The notes under the pieces: model-generated
Databases searched by the model: none
What the model was told of the DNA's origin: nothing
What the model saw: only the letters and a program-made list of their open reading frames with translations
In this document: piece after piece, positions 1 through 8,803 of the stretch
Layout: each line of letters opens with the position of its first letter
Numbering within the stretch: the stretch's first letter is position 1
Position numbers and translations under genes: made by a program
From: Buttiauxella selenatireducens
Lineage (GTDB): Bacteria; Pseudomonadota; Gammaproteobacteria; Enterobacterales; Enterobacteriaceae
Length of the DNA stretch: 64,000 nt
Direction: 5' to 3'
Assembly: GCF_031432975.1 (NCBI RefSeq)
Contig: NZ_CP133838.1
Coordinates: 620,001-684,000 of the forward strand

Positions 1-1
1 T

Positions 2-964
2 GCCATTAAACACATCACTTGCAGTGATATAAGTGATCACTGGCCGCTGAAGGACGAGGTAGTAGAACAGATCGATGACATCAACCAACAGCTTGCTAAT
101 GATCTCTCTTTAGAAGCCCCGGAAATATTTTTAGATAATCAAGGGAAGCGGCGGATCCGGTGTCGTAACAGGCTCTCCGAACAAGCTTTTCGTTCCCGGC
201 CCGCACTGGAAGAATGGCGAAGCCAGCTCGTTCCCACCGCGCTTGCACTGTGGGCTGTGCAGCATCCACTGGCGGTGAGGTTGATAAGCGGCGGTGAAAT
301 GGATATCAATAGTCGATCGTGGTTCATTCACGCCAATGATGCACGGGGCATTCGATCCCGCGCAAAGGTGATGGCCGCCATAGCTGATTTTCATCTCAAC
401 GATCGCGTTTCTGTAAACTGGATCAGCCTCGCTTGCGGTGCGGCCGTGCCGGTACTCAATACGTTGCACAGTGCAAAATTGAAGTCTCAGAAATTTACCT
501 TATTGCTGATTGATCATGATCGGCAATCGCTGATGTTTGCTCGTGGGCTGGCGACGCAATACGGGCTGGTTGAAGGGCAGCATTTTCAGCTGCTTATGCG
601 GAATTTATTCGACCGGATGATTGTCAGTGACAAACTCGTTCAGGAACTGGGTGAACAGTCCGCTGAATTAGTCGATGGATTAGGGATTTTCGAATACTTC
701 TCAGAGTCTGAGGCGGTACATTTTATTCGCCACGCGTTACGTTTGGTAAAACCTGGTGGCGTGTTGATTATTTCGAATATGTTGAAAAGCAGCCCACAAA
801 TTGAATTCGCATTGCGTTGTGTTGGCTGGACGACGATTTACCCGCGAACGCTTTTCGAGTTAAGAGAAATTATTTTGGCGGCGGGGATTAATCTGCAGAA
901 TGTTACCGTGACACTTCCCAGTGATGGCGTTTATGCGGTGATGGAAATTAATGTGAGCGAATAA
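2..964 (+). CDS. SAM-dependent methyltransferase-like protein, 5' end outside window
   Basis: The reading frame is open from base 2 to the TAA at 962-964, so at least 320 residues are encoded and the true start lies upstream of the window. A GTG at 257 is only an internal codon, because the upstream 85 codons read as ordinary protein. A Rossmann-type methyltransferase core is visible: a motif I-like SLACGAAV at about residues 142-149 of the fragment, an acidic strand end LLIDHD at 168-173, and a motif III-like VKPGGVLII near residue 250. The glycine-rich loop is degenerate compared with the usual GxGxG. Substrate is unknown. It converges on yjjA, with a hairpin between them. E. coli has opgB next to yjjA, so this gene is an accessory neighbour. 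Confidence 0.7.
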   Translation, partial: AIKHITCSDISDHWPLKDEVVEQIDDINQQLANDLSLEAPEIFLDNQGKRRIRCRNRLSEQAFRSRPALEEWRSQLVPTALALWAVQHPLAVRLISGGEMDINSRSWFIHANDARGIRSRAKVMAAIADFHLNDRVSVNWISLACGAAVPVLNTLHSAKLKSQKFTLLLIDHDRQSLMFARGLATQYGLVEGQHFQLLMRNLFDRMIVSDKLVQELGEQSAELVDGLGIFEYFSESEAVHFIRHALRLVKPGGVLIISNMLKSSPQIEFALRCVGWTTIYPRTLFELREIILAAGINLQNVTVTLPSDGVYAVMEINVSE

Positions 965-976
965 CCCGTTTTATAA

Positions 977-1002
977 TCCTGCTCCTGAAACCAGGAGCAG
1001 GA
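977..1002. terminator. Hairpin between convergent genes
   Basis: Perfect 10-bp stem CCTGCTCCTG (978-987) and CAGGAGCAGG (992-1001) with an AAAC loop, extended by a T-A pair and flanked by AT-rich sequence. It lies between the stop codons of the methyltransferase (+) and yjjA (-), so it probably serves both. The T-runs are short. Confidence 0.55.
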
Positions 1003-1009
1003 GAATTTA

Positions 1010-1507
1010 TTAAGCCAGGTAATTCATGCCCTGTTTCAGGACAAAATCACACGCCTGAGTTTTCACTTTTTCTGCCAGCGGCGAGTTGCCGATGGTTTCC
1101 AGATTCAATTGCTGGCCTTTACCGGTATTCAGCAGACCCATCAAACCCTGAGTGTAATCTTGTGGCTGAGTTTCTTTCGTCTCACTTCCCAGTCCCAGTT
1201 TATCCAGAAGCTGATTTTTGACGTTTTCTGGATTGGTGGCTGATACCAATTTGTTCTTCATGCAGTACTGCAAAATGCCCGCGGCGTTGGTCATGGTGTT
1301 GGCACTCAGTGCGCTAGTCCCACTGGCGAGCAGGCTGGTTAGTGATGCCGCGGAGTTACCTGTGGTTCCAGAGGTGCTGGTGGTGGTTTTGCTCAGTTCA
1401 TTCGCTGCACTGGTGAGCTGATCCTGCCAGCTTGCCGCCATCGCCTGAGCGGCAAAAACGGATGCTGCCAGTGCCAGAGCACACGTAATCTTATTGTTTG
1501 CTTTCAT
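1010..1507 (-). CDS. yjjA: YjjA, DUF2501 periplasmic protein
   Basis: Encodes 165 residues. The ATG at 1507 begins a clear Sec signal peptide (MKANNK, a hydrophobic stretch, then AQAMA before ASWQDQL), and an AGAG ribosome site lies just upstream. A longer frame to 1534 runs into the ERIC element and is unlikely. The mature part has a Ser/Thr-rich stretch (about residues 40-75) and two cysteines (in QYCMKNK and QACDFV) that could form a disulfide. It matches E. coli YjjA, a DUF2501 protein of unknown function. In E. coli it sits beside dnaC-dnaT, but here those genes are not adjacent. Confidence 0.88.
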   Translation of the reverse strand: MKANNKITCALALAASVFAAQAMAASWQDQLTSAANELSKTTTSTSGTTGNSAASLTSLLASGTSALSANTMTNAAGILQYCMKNKLVSATNPENVKNQLLDKLGLGSETKETQPQDYTQGLMGLLNTGKGQQLNLETIGNSPLAEKVKTQACDFVLKQGMNYLA

Positions 1508-1524
1508 CTGTTTATACTCTTTTA

Positions 1525-1647
1525 TACCCGTCATACTTCAAGCTGCTTATGCGTTGGCTGCACCCGCTTACCGCAGTCACTTACTCAAGTAAGCTCCTGG
1601 GGATTTACGGCTTTGCCGCCTTTAAGCAACTCGAATTATTTTGGGTA
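1525..1647. repeat. ERIC element (full length)
   Basis: About 123 bp bounded by inverted ends TACCC and GGGTA. The core contains the CAGTCACTTACT and AGTAAGCTCCTGGGGAT blocks on which the ERIC-PCR primers are based. It lies just upstream of yjjA, so it probably contributes to that gene's 5' region. Short open frames across it are repeat translations. Confidence 0.92.
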
Positions 1648-1747
1648 AACATAACCTGCATCGCAGGAGAATTTCGTCGAGTATACCGCCTTCTCTGGGT
1701 TCATCGGAGCCTGGAGATTTCTTAAAACATCCAGAAAAGAGGATTTA

Positions 1748-2389
1748 TCAGGGGCCGATGTAGCGCAGCACCACTTTTACTGCCATTTCACGGTAATGGG
1801 AGGTGCTATCAACCGGCTCTGTTCCCTCTTCAAAGAGGTTTGAGAAGGTGTAGCTGTTCGCCACATGGTAGAAGCTGAAGCTACTGATCAGGCGGTGTAC
1901 ATCTTTGGCCGTGACGAGTTTGTTGAACAGCTGTTTTTCCTGCCCGCGGGTCAGTACATCTTCCAGTAATTCTAGCGCGCTGCGGTTTATCTCGCGCAGG
2001 TAAGTGGACTCTTTGACAAAACGCCCGCGCTGCATGTTTTCCATGCAGATAATACGAATGAAATCTGGATGCGTGGCGTGGAAATCAAATGTCCATTCTA
2101 CCAATTCCACCATCGCTTCGACTGGCGGCTGATCAGAGAGATTAAGTTGGCGCTCACAGCTGCGAATTTGGGTGTAGACATATTCCAGCACCTGAACGTA
2201 AAGCAGCTCTTTGCTTTTAAAGTGATAAACCACCATGCGTTTGGTGGTGTTGGCCTTCTCTGCAATTTGCTCCATGCGTGCGCCATTAAGGCCAAATTCA
2301 GCGAACAAACTAATGGCACTGAAGAAAATCTTTTCTTTCAAACTGGCGTCATCAAAACGCTCAGGAAGATAAATTTCGTGGGTTTCCAC
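1748..2389 (-). CDS. TetR/AcrR family transcriptional regulator
   Basis: Predicted 213-residue repressor. I chose the GTG at 2389 because an AAGGAG ribosome site sits 6 bases before it, and homology to TetR proteins begins just after. The 25 residues upstream to 2464 look untranslated. The N-terminal HTH is typical: LFAEFGLNGARMEQIAEKA followed by TTKRMVVYHFKSKELLY (about residues 24-60). The C-terminal ligand domain is all-helical and its ligand is unknown. It occupies the interval between yjjA and yjjB that holds dnaC and dnaT in E. coli. An 11-bp inverted repeat lies directly upstream (2405-2440). A partner gene cannot be assigned. Confidence 0.88.
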   Translation of the reverse strand: METHEIYLPERFDDASLKEKIFFSAISLFAEFGLNGARMEQIAEKANTTKRMVVYHFKSKELLYVQVLEYVYTQIRSCERQLNLSDQPPVEAMVELVEWTFDFHATHPDFIRIICMENMQRGRFVKESTYLREINRSALELLEDVLTRGQEKQLFNKLVTAKDVHRLISSFSFYHVANSYTFSNLFEEGTEPVDSTSHYREMAVKVVLRYIGP

Positions 2390-2404
2390 GCAAGGCTCCT
2401 TAAA

Positions 2405-2440
2405 GTCATCAGGCCGCTGGTACCGCCCAGGCCTGATGAC
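2405..2440 (-). promoter_or_regulatory. 11-bp inverted repeat before the TetR gene
   Basis: Perfect arms GTCATCAGGCC (2405-2415) and GGCCTGATGAC (2430-2440) separated by 14 bp. On the minus strand the second arm is followed by TTTAAGGAG, the ribosome site of the TetR gene, 16 bp from its start. It could end yjjP-yjjB transcription, act as an autorepressor site, or mask the ribosome site as a hairpin. Confidence 0.5.
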
Positions 2441-2497
2441 ATTAAAACAAGTTTGCGCAGGCAAAGCACTGCCGAGTTACAGAAGCCCTGAAACACA

Positions 2498-2971
2498 TCA
2501 CACTCGTGGGCGTTTACGGTACAGCCACAGGCCGGGAATGGATAAGCCAATCGACAGCGCCCCGACGATAAACGACGCCTTCAGGAAGTTGGTGAGGAGC
2601 TGAATCATAAGATCTTCGGTGTAACCAAAGTGGCTCAGTTTCACGGCTGAAATCATTGCGGTATAGGCAGATATCCCTGGGAACATCGGAATCACGGCGG
2701 CCACGGTAAAGACTTTCGGATGCGCAAGATACCAGCGTGACCACTGGATACCGATGCTGCCCACCAGGAGTGAAGCGATAAACGTGCTCCATTCAATGTT
2801 TAAACCCGCAGTCATCATCGCCATTCTGGAGCCGTGGCCAATCGCACCCAGCAGCGCGCAATACGGCAACGCACGCTGCGGGACATTAAACACCATGGCA
2901 AAACCTGCGGCGGGAATCGCTGCCAGCGCCATGTCTTGTAGTAGCGCCAGTAAAAAGTTGATTATTCCCAT
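2498..2971 (-). CDS. yjjB: YjjB, ThrE-type exporter subunit
   Basis: 157 residues, the same length as E. coli YjjB, when started at the ATG at 2971; the longer frame to 3049 overlaps the yjjP coding region too far. It is an integral membrane protein with about four to five hydrophobic segments (for example [22 protein letters not shown] at the N-terminus; the centre reads [14 protein letters not shown]). It belongs to the ThrE_2 family and works with YjjP. In E. coli the pair has been implicated in succinate export under anaerobiosis. Its start overlaps the end of yjjP by 10 bp, indicating translational coupling. E. coli has dnaT just downstream, but here a TetR gene follows. Confidence 0.93.
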   Translation of the reverse strand: MGIINFLLALLQDMALAAIPAAGFAMVFNVPQRALPYCALLGAIGHGSRMAMMTAGLNIEWSTFIASLLVGSIGIQWSRWYLAHPKVFTVAAVIPMFPGISAYTAMISAVKLSHFGYTEDLMIQLLTNFLKASFIVGALSIGLSIPGLWLYRKRPRV

Positions 2972-3738
2972 CCTGTTAATCCCCACAATGACATCGCCAT
3001 CACTACGCCAATGCAGGTGGCAAGCGTCAGCAGACTCGCCATTGCCCATCTGGCAAGGCCCGTGTTGACGTGTCCTTTAAACATATCGGCGACGGCGTTT
3101 ATCAGCGGAAAACCAGGAACCAGCAGCAGAACGCTTGCCGCCATTGCAATGTTGGAAGTCGAAGCGAACGGGCCTTTGGCAATGAGCAGACCCGAAATTG
3201 TGGTCGCGACAAATGCCGCAATGCAGAAGTTAATTTGTGGATGTAAATGGCGTGACGTGAGCAGCAGCCGCACATACATTGCAACGGAACTGGCAAGGAA
3301 TGCGACGATTGCGCCATCCCAGCCGCCATGGTTGAGCTTACAGAAACAGCCGCAGGAAAGACCCACCATCAGCACCACTAACCAACGGGGATAGCGCAGG
3401 GGAGTGATATGCGCAAAGCGTTTAAAAACGCCCTTATGATCCAGTAGCTTATGCTCTGCCAGGATCACGATATGTTGCACCTCCGTCACGACGTGCATAT
3501 TGATGCCCCGGTCGGTGTTCTTGCGAGTTGTGGTGAGGCACTGATTATCTTTAATGGTGCTCAGTACGATAGCATTCGCTGAAATTGAACTTTCAACGCT
3601 ATCCATCCCTAATGCCACTCCCAAACGGCTGGAAAGCTCTTCTACCAGGGCGCTTTCTGCACCGTGCTGCAGCAAAAAAAGCCCACACTGAATGCAAAGG
3701 CGGGTGACTTCGCGTTGCGGGTTTACCTCTGTCGACAT
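2962..3738 (-). CDS. yjjP: YjjP, ThrE-type exporter subunit
   Basis: 258 residues from the ATG at 3738, close to the 256 of E. coli YjjP; the 17 extra codons to 3789 lack homology. The soluble N-terminal part carries the family motifs [20 protein letters not shown] and [16 protein letters not shown]. The C-terminal half has several transmembrane helices and [20 protein letters not shown] (about residues 205-225), typical of ThrE/YjjP proteins. It is the first gene of a yjjP-yjjB operon and is divergent from pobA across a 303-bp interval. The likely role is export of succinate or related small acids, known from E. coli and inferred here. Confidence 0.93.
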   Translation of the reverse strand: MSTEVNPQREVTRLCIQCGLFLLQHGAESALVEELSSRLGVALGMDSVESSISANAIVLSTIKDNQCLTTTRKNTDRGINMHVVTEVQHIVILAEHKLLDHKGVFKRFAHITPLRYPRWLVVLMVGLSCGCFCKLNHGGWDGAIVAFLASSVAMYVRLLLTSRHLHPQINFCIAAFVATTISGLLIAKGPFASTSNIAMAASVLLLVPGFPLINAVADMFKGHVNTGLARWAMASLLTLATCIGVVMAMSLWGLTGWE

Positions 3739-5226
<1,488 letters not shown>

Positions 5227-5279
5227 ACTACACTTATTCGGCAATAGCCTGTGGCTTTCGTACTCTGAAAGAGGATGTG

Positions 5280-6167
5280 ATGAATCTGAACCCCAGTATT
5301 CCGGTATTTAAGCTATATGGTGAAAACCGGAATTGGCCTGCGGCAGATTTGCTGCATTGTGAATCGATTCACAGCCGCAGCAGCCTTTATGAATGGCATA
5401 TTCGAGTTCATCAGCATGCGGATTTGGTGCAATTGCTCTATTTGCATAAAGGCCAGGTGGAGATCGATATTGAAGGCGTTAAGCACCATGTGGGACATGC
5501 CTGTATTCAGGTGGTGCCTGCATTGTGCGTGCACGGCTTTAAATTCTCCCCGGGAGCTCAGGGGTATTCTCTGTCGTTTTCTGCGCCGCTTATCGCCCAG
5601 TTTGAACAGCAGTTTGGCCGACCATTGCAGGTGCTCACACAAGCGGCATGCGTACCGGTAAAAGGCTCGAACAGGCAAATCAATACATTGTTCAGCACCT
5701 TGCAGAGTGAGTACGAAGGGGCAGGAGAGGCGCGCGATATGATGCTGCATTCTTTGATTAGCGCATTGTTAGTCTGGCTCAATCGTCAATGTACTCCCAC
5801 TCCAGGCAGTAGTTCACGTGTTGAGCGTAAACGTGCGGTAATTCATCAATTCAATCAATTAGTTGAAAGCCATTATCGTCAGCAACTGCTTGTCACGTAT
5901 TATGCCAGCGAAGTGGGGTTATCAACGGTGTATCTGAACGCTCTATGCCATGAGTTCTATGGCTGTAGCGCCCTGAATGTGCTGCATCAACGCGTGTTGC
6001 TCGAAGCTAAAAGAAGTTTGCTGTATACCAGCATGACAATTAGTCAGATCTCGGATTTTCTTGGCTTTAGTGACGCAACCTATTTTTCACGCTTTTTCCG
6101 CCGTTATACGGGGACGACGCCGAAGGATTTTCGTCTTCATCCGATGCGTGAATTGAAAGTGCCTTAA
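5280..6167 (+). CDS. pobR: AraC-family regulator, PobR-like
   Basis: 295 residues from the ATG at 5280, with AGGA 4 bases upstream; a GTG at 5277 is too close to that site. The N-terminal half is a cupin-like sensor (EWHIRVHQHADLVQLLYLHKGQVEIDIEG). The C-terminus has two HTH motifs: the first around VTYYASEVGLSTVYLNALC, the second around MTISQISDFLGFSDATYFSRFF, followed by the family signature YTGTTPKDFR. It lies 53 bp downstream of pobA on the same strand, the arrangement expected for its activator. Ligand (4-hydroxybenzoate) is inferred from context. The symbol is by analogy. Confidence 0.82.
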   Translation: MNLNPSIPVFKLYGENRNWPAADLLHCESIHSRSSLYEWHIRVHQHADLVQLLYLHKGQVEIDIEGVKHHVGHACIQVVPALCVHGFKFSPGAQGYSLSFSAPLIAQFEQQFGRPLQVLTQAACVPVKGSNRQINTLFSTLQSEYEGAGEARDMMLHSLISALLVWLNRQCTPTPGSSSRVERKRAVIHQFNQLVESHYRQQLLVTYYASEVGLSTVYLNALCHEFYGCSALNVLHQRVLLEAKRSLLYTSMTISQISDFLGFSDATYFSRFFRRYTGTTPKDFRLHPMRELKVP

Positions 6168-6418
6168 TCGAAGGCGAGTAATTGTTTAATTCTATTTAAA
6201 ATATTATTTATCAATGGTAATTATTATTTCCTGACTTTTGGGTGTCTTGTAATAGCCATCATTATTTGAAATACTCGCGCATCATTAATCCCTCCTTGTA
6301 ATTTAAGTTTTCATCTGACTTAACTATTATTTTAGTATTGCGCCATTTATATAATTAATGAATAAATGAACGCGCAGTTACATTTTCAATAATAGGTTAT
6401 TTTAATCAAAGGAATGAT

Positions 6419-7069
6419 ATGGAAAATATAATCACTGCCAGCAATTTACCAGGCAAGATAATGGTCGTTGTACCCTGCGTGCTAACGGCGGCAGGGGTAG
6501 TCCATCGATTAAAATCCATGCCTAAAATTAACAAATTAGTCAGTAATATCAAAATGATTGATGAAGCCTATGGTGAGGTGTTAAAGGTGCCAGGCTCGTT
6601 TGTCATATTGAATATCAGCGAATCCTCAACTCTACTCGCTGAAGAGATAAAATTTATCAACTGGTGCCTGATGGTACAACCGGGCACGACAATTGTCGCT
6701 TACACGCGCAACCACAAACTGAGCGTACTGAATTATATTTCTGCTTTGGGTGTGCGGGCGATTATTTCTCAATATGAGCCATCTGAAACATTCACTGACT
6801 TAGTAATAAAGTCATTCTCCACTAAGTCGATGCTTTCCAGCCCGATGATCAAGAACATTCTGGATGCGAGAATCTCATGTGAACTGACAGTATGCGAAGC
6901 TCAGGTCATTGGGGAATTATTTCAGGGCTACAACGTCAGCCAGGTGGCGCAGAAATTAGGACGTAATATCAGAACCGTGAGTGCGCATAAAAGACATGCG
7001 ATGGAAAAGCTCGGACTTCAGTGCGAAAAAGATCTCCACGTACTGGGTTGTACGTTGTTAGGTAAGTAA
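6419..7069 (+). CDS. LuxR/FixJ-type HTH regulator of the BglJ/YjjQ group
   Basis: 216 residues; the start at 6419 has AAAGGA upstream. The C-terminal HTH is clear: LTVCEAQVIGELFQGYNVSQVAQKLGRNIRTVSAHKRHAMEKL at about residues 155-198 (not contiguous quotation of a longer motif is intended; key parts are the LuxR recognition helix and SAHK). The N-terminal half looks like a receiver fold without the conserved phospho-acceptor aspartates, as in RcsA, BglJ and YjjQ. It is 21 bp upstream of a second regulator, so they form an operon. The 251 bp before it (6168-6418) are very AT-rich, typical of H-NS silenced regulators. E. coli has yjjQ-bglJ here; I cannot call this one BglJ with confidence. Confidence 0.75.
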   Translation: MENIITASNLPGKIMVVVPCVLTAAGVVHRLKSMPKINKLVSNIKMIDEAYGEVLKVPGSFVILNISESSTLLAEEIKFINWCLMVQPGTTIVAYTRNHKLSVLNYISALGVRAIISQYEPSETFTDLVIKSFSTKSMLSSPMIKNILDARISCELTVCEAQVIGELFQGYNVSQVAQKLGRNIRTVSAHKRHAMEKLGLQCEKDLHVLGCTLLGK

Positions 7070-7090
7070 TCGTTTTAAAGGGATAGGTAT

Positions 7091-7777
7091 ATGCAGGAAA
7101 GCAAAGCCAAGATTTTTTTGCGCAACCCATTTTGCCGTGCGCTAGTCATTAGTAAACGGCCACTGATGAGAGAAGGCCTTCAGTTTCTGATGAAGGAACG
7201 AGCCGAGAAATCGTCACTCATTCTTTTGGATAACTATTTAGATCTCAGGCCAGAAATTTTGCTGCATGTCGACGTGGCGGTCATTGAGCTGGATAGCACT
7301 TTGCAGGAAATCTTCGGGGCCTGCGATTTTTTCAATCAATTGCAAAATCAGTATCGACAAGTGGAGTGGGTTTTCATCCTCCCTGTGAATTTGGTAAATA
7401 TTGCCATTGAACGATTGCTGACATCTAACACCGCATTGCTCTCTTTACATGAACCAGTGGACAGTATTATCGAACATGTCTTTAACTGCGGTGGTCAAAT
7501 CGAAAGAATCAGCAGGCATCTTTTGCAGGAAAAAACGGTTAACGCGTCCAGTACCAGGGTGGCCAATACTCGCTTAACTTTTTCAGAACGCCGTGTTTTA
7601 AGGCTCCTCAGCAAAGGGTGGCAACTGACCCAAATTGCGACGCTGCTCGAGAAAAGTTACAAAACAATCAGTGCGCAAAAAAGCAGTGCTCTGCATCGAC
7701 TGGAGCTGAAAACGGATGCCGAAATGTATGCGTGGATGCTCAGTGAACATGGAATGCAGGAGCTGAATTTACCGTAG
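7091..7777 (+). CDS. yjjQ: YjjQ-like LuxR-type regulator
   Basis: 228 residues. The C-terminal DNA-binding region (LTFSERRVLRLLSKGW, then KTISAQKSSALHRL, then TDAEMYAWM and a terminal QELNLP) closely matches E. coli YjjQ, including the unusual SAQK in place of SxHR. The N-terminal pseudo-receiver has little left of the acidic pocket. In E. coli, YjjQ represses motility and other genes, and the paired BglJ acts with RcsB. Here the YjjQ-like gene is second in the operon, whereas E. coli has yjjQ first. A ribosome site GGATAGG precedes the ATG. Confidence 0.78.
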   Translation: MQESKAKIFLRNPFCRALVISKRPLMREGLQFLMKERAEKSSLILLDNYLDLRPEILLHVDVAVIELDSTLQEIFGACDFFNQLQNQYRQVEWVFILPVNLVNIAIERLLTSNTALLSLHEPVDSIIEHVFNCGGQIERISRHLLQEKTVNASSTRVANTRLTFSERRVLRLLSKGWQLTQIATLLEKSYKTISAQKSSALHRLELKTDAEMYAWMLSEHGMQELNLP

Positions 7778-7809
7778 TAACATCAGGGGAAACGAAGAAA
7801 AAATAAGGT

Positions 7810-7842
7810 ATGACTGAGGACCATGCGTTCGCCCTCAGTCAT
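7810..7842. terminator. Hairpin between convergent genes
   Basis: Ten-bp stem ATGACTGAGG (7810-7819) and CCTCAGTCAT (7833-7842) with a 13-nt loop. On the minus strand it is followed by a T-rich run (complement of 7793-7806), so it should terminate the YbaK-like gene. It may also stop transcription from the regulator operon. Confidence 0.55.
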
Positions 7843-7846
7843 CTGA

Positions 7847-8305
7847 TTATTGGCAAACATCAACCCACTGTGCGGCGGTCAGTTCAGCCAGACGATCAGG
7901 GGAAATACGCACTGCACTATGAATGGCTCCCGCTGCGGGCAACACTTCTTCGTACTGTTTAAGCGAAATATCACAGTAAACCGTTAACGGATTTTCCAGG
8001 CCAAACGGACAAACACCCCCGACCGGATGACCCGTCCAGATAACCACTTCATCGCTGCTTAGCATGCGGGCTTTTGCCCCCAAAGTGGCTTTGAGTTTTT
8101 TATTATCCAGACGAGCATCACCTTTCGCGACAACCAGCACGACTTGATCTTTAACTTTTAACGACAATGTCTTAGCAATTTGACCCGGTTCAACGTTATG
8201 GGCTACGGCTGCCAGAGCAACGGTAGCGGTGCTTTGATTTAATTCGATGATGTCGATATCCGGGGCGTTTTCGGCAAAGAATTGCCGGACTGACTGCAGG
8301 CTCAT
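7847..8305 (-). CDS. YbaK/EbsC-family protein, putative aminoacyl-tRNA deacylase
   Basis: 152 residues from the ATG at 8305, which has a GGGAGA ribosome site; the frame to 8341 adds residues without homology. The fold is the YbaK/ProX type: QIAKTLSLKVKDQVVLVVAKGDARLDNKKLK (conserved catalytic-type lysine in AKTLSL), a GHPVGGVCPFGL loop, and YCDISL. Family members hydrolyse mischarged aminoacyl-tRNAs such as Cys- or Ala-tRNA(Pro). Exact substrate cannot be read from sequence. It stands alone, with an ERIC remnant behind its promoter, and has no counterpart at this place in E. coli. Confidence 0.85.
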   Translation of the reverse strand: MSLQSVRQFFAENAPDIDIIELNQSTATVALAAVAHNVEPGQIAKTLSLKVKDQVVLVVAKGDARLDNKKLKATLGAKARMLSSDEVVIWTGHPVGGVCPFGLENPLTVYCDISLKQYEEVLPAAGAIHSAVRISPDRLAELTAAQWVDVCQ

Positions 8306-8379
8306 GCTTTTCTCCCATTCTTGGCCGCAATAATTTGGCATAAGGCTGTGCTATATGTAAACCAGTGAACATTGATTTA

Positions 8380-8437
8380 TACCCGTCATACTTCATGCTG
8401 CTTTGCCGCCTTTAAGCAACTCGAATTATTTTGGGTA
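8380..8437. repeat. Internally deleted ERIC element
   Basis: 58 bp with both ERIC ends (TACCCGTCATACTTCA and the terminal ATTATTTTGGGTA) and part of the right arm. The central CAGTCACTTACT and CTCCTGGGG blocks are missing. The right half (CTTTGCCGCCTTTAAGCAAC) is identical to the copy at 1525-1647, so it is recognisable as the same subtype with a deletion of about 65 bp. Confidence 0.85.
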
Positions 8438-8536
8438 GATATGTGCCCTGAAGTCGTTGAGCCAGTAACAATGCTGTGATGTGAAATACCTAAACAACTC
8501 AAAGTTTCAGTGATTTCTGGATCTTCTTCACAATCG

Positions 8537-8565
8537 CTGCAACCGGTTTCAGTAACCGGTTGCAG
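8537..8565. promoter_or_regulatory. 29-bp perfect palindrome, candidate LacI-family operator
   Basis: Arms CTGCAACCGGTT (8537-8548) and AACCGGTTGCAG (8554-8565) are perfect inverted repeats around TCAGT. Each contains AACCGGTT, the centre of many GalR/LacI-family operators (the AscG type is TGAAACCGGTTTCA). It lies about 60 bp before an EIIB remnant and 240 bp before the EIIC gene, and its right arm merges with a possible -35. There is no T-run, so a terminator is unlikely. Confidence 0.65.
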
Positions 8566-8588
8566 AGTAAGAAAAGGCGATGAATACT
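8560..8588 (+). promoter_or_regulatory. Possible promoter of the PTS locus
   Basis: TTGCAG (8560-8565) and AATACT (8583-8588) separated by 17 bp. The -35 lies inside the palindrome, which would fit repression by a LacI-type protein. The match to consensus is moderate. Confidence 0.35.
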
Positions 8589-8628
8589 GAAACGGTCACA
8601 CACCTGTACCCAATAATAAGAGCAGCCT

Positions 8629-8790
8629 ATGAAACATATTTTTTTATGCTGTGCCACTGATGCCCCTGCCAGTGTTTTAGACATTAAAGCTATATCTAAT
8701 AAGGTCCCGGCTACGGGGATCAATTCTATGCATTACGGACTGTTGCGCGGCAATAAACTCCCCGCCGCAACATTCGCATTGAAAGCCTGA
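8629..8790 (+). pseudogene. Remnant of a PTS lactose/cellobiose-type EIIB gene
   Basis: A 53-codon frame encodes MKHIFLCCATDAPASVLDIK followed by INSMHYGLLRGNKLPAATFALKA. The start resembles the N-terminus of cellobiose-type EIIB proteins (MKKIFLCC with the phosphorylated cysteine, then Ser-Leu-Leu). The end resembles their C-terminus (ID..DYG..NG.KVL..AL). About 50 central residues of the usual 100 are absent, so an in-frame internal deletion is likely. It stops 13 bp before the EIIC start. A functional EIIB fold is improbable. Recognition is by eye, not by alignment software. Confidence 0.6.
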
Positions 8791-8803
8791 CAGGAGCACC
8801 GCT

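Noticed and set aside
131-469. 112-codon minus-strand frame at the left edge
   Set aside because: It is antisense to the methyltransferase frame, which is open from base 2 and carries recognisable motifs.
1498-1725. 75-codon plus-strand frame
   Set aside because: It is the translation of the ERIC element and its flank and has no independent support.
8499-8723. 74-codon minus-strand frame upstream of the PTS gene
   Set aside because: It runs antisense across the palindrome and the EIIB remnant, without a ribosome site or recognisable homology.
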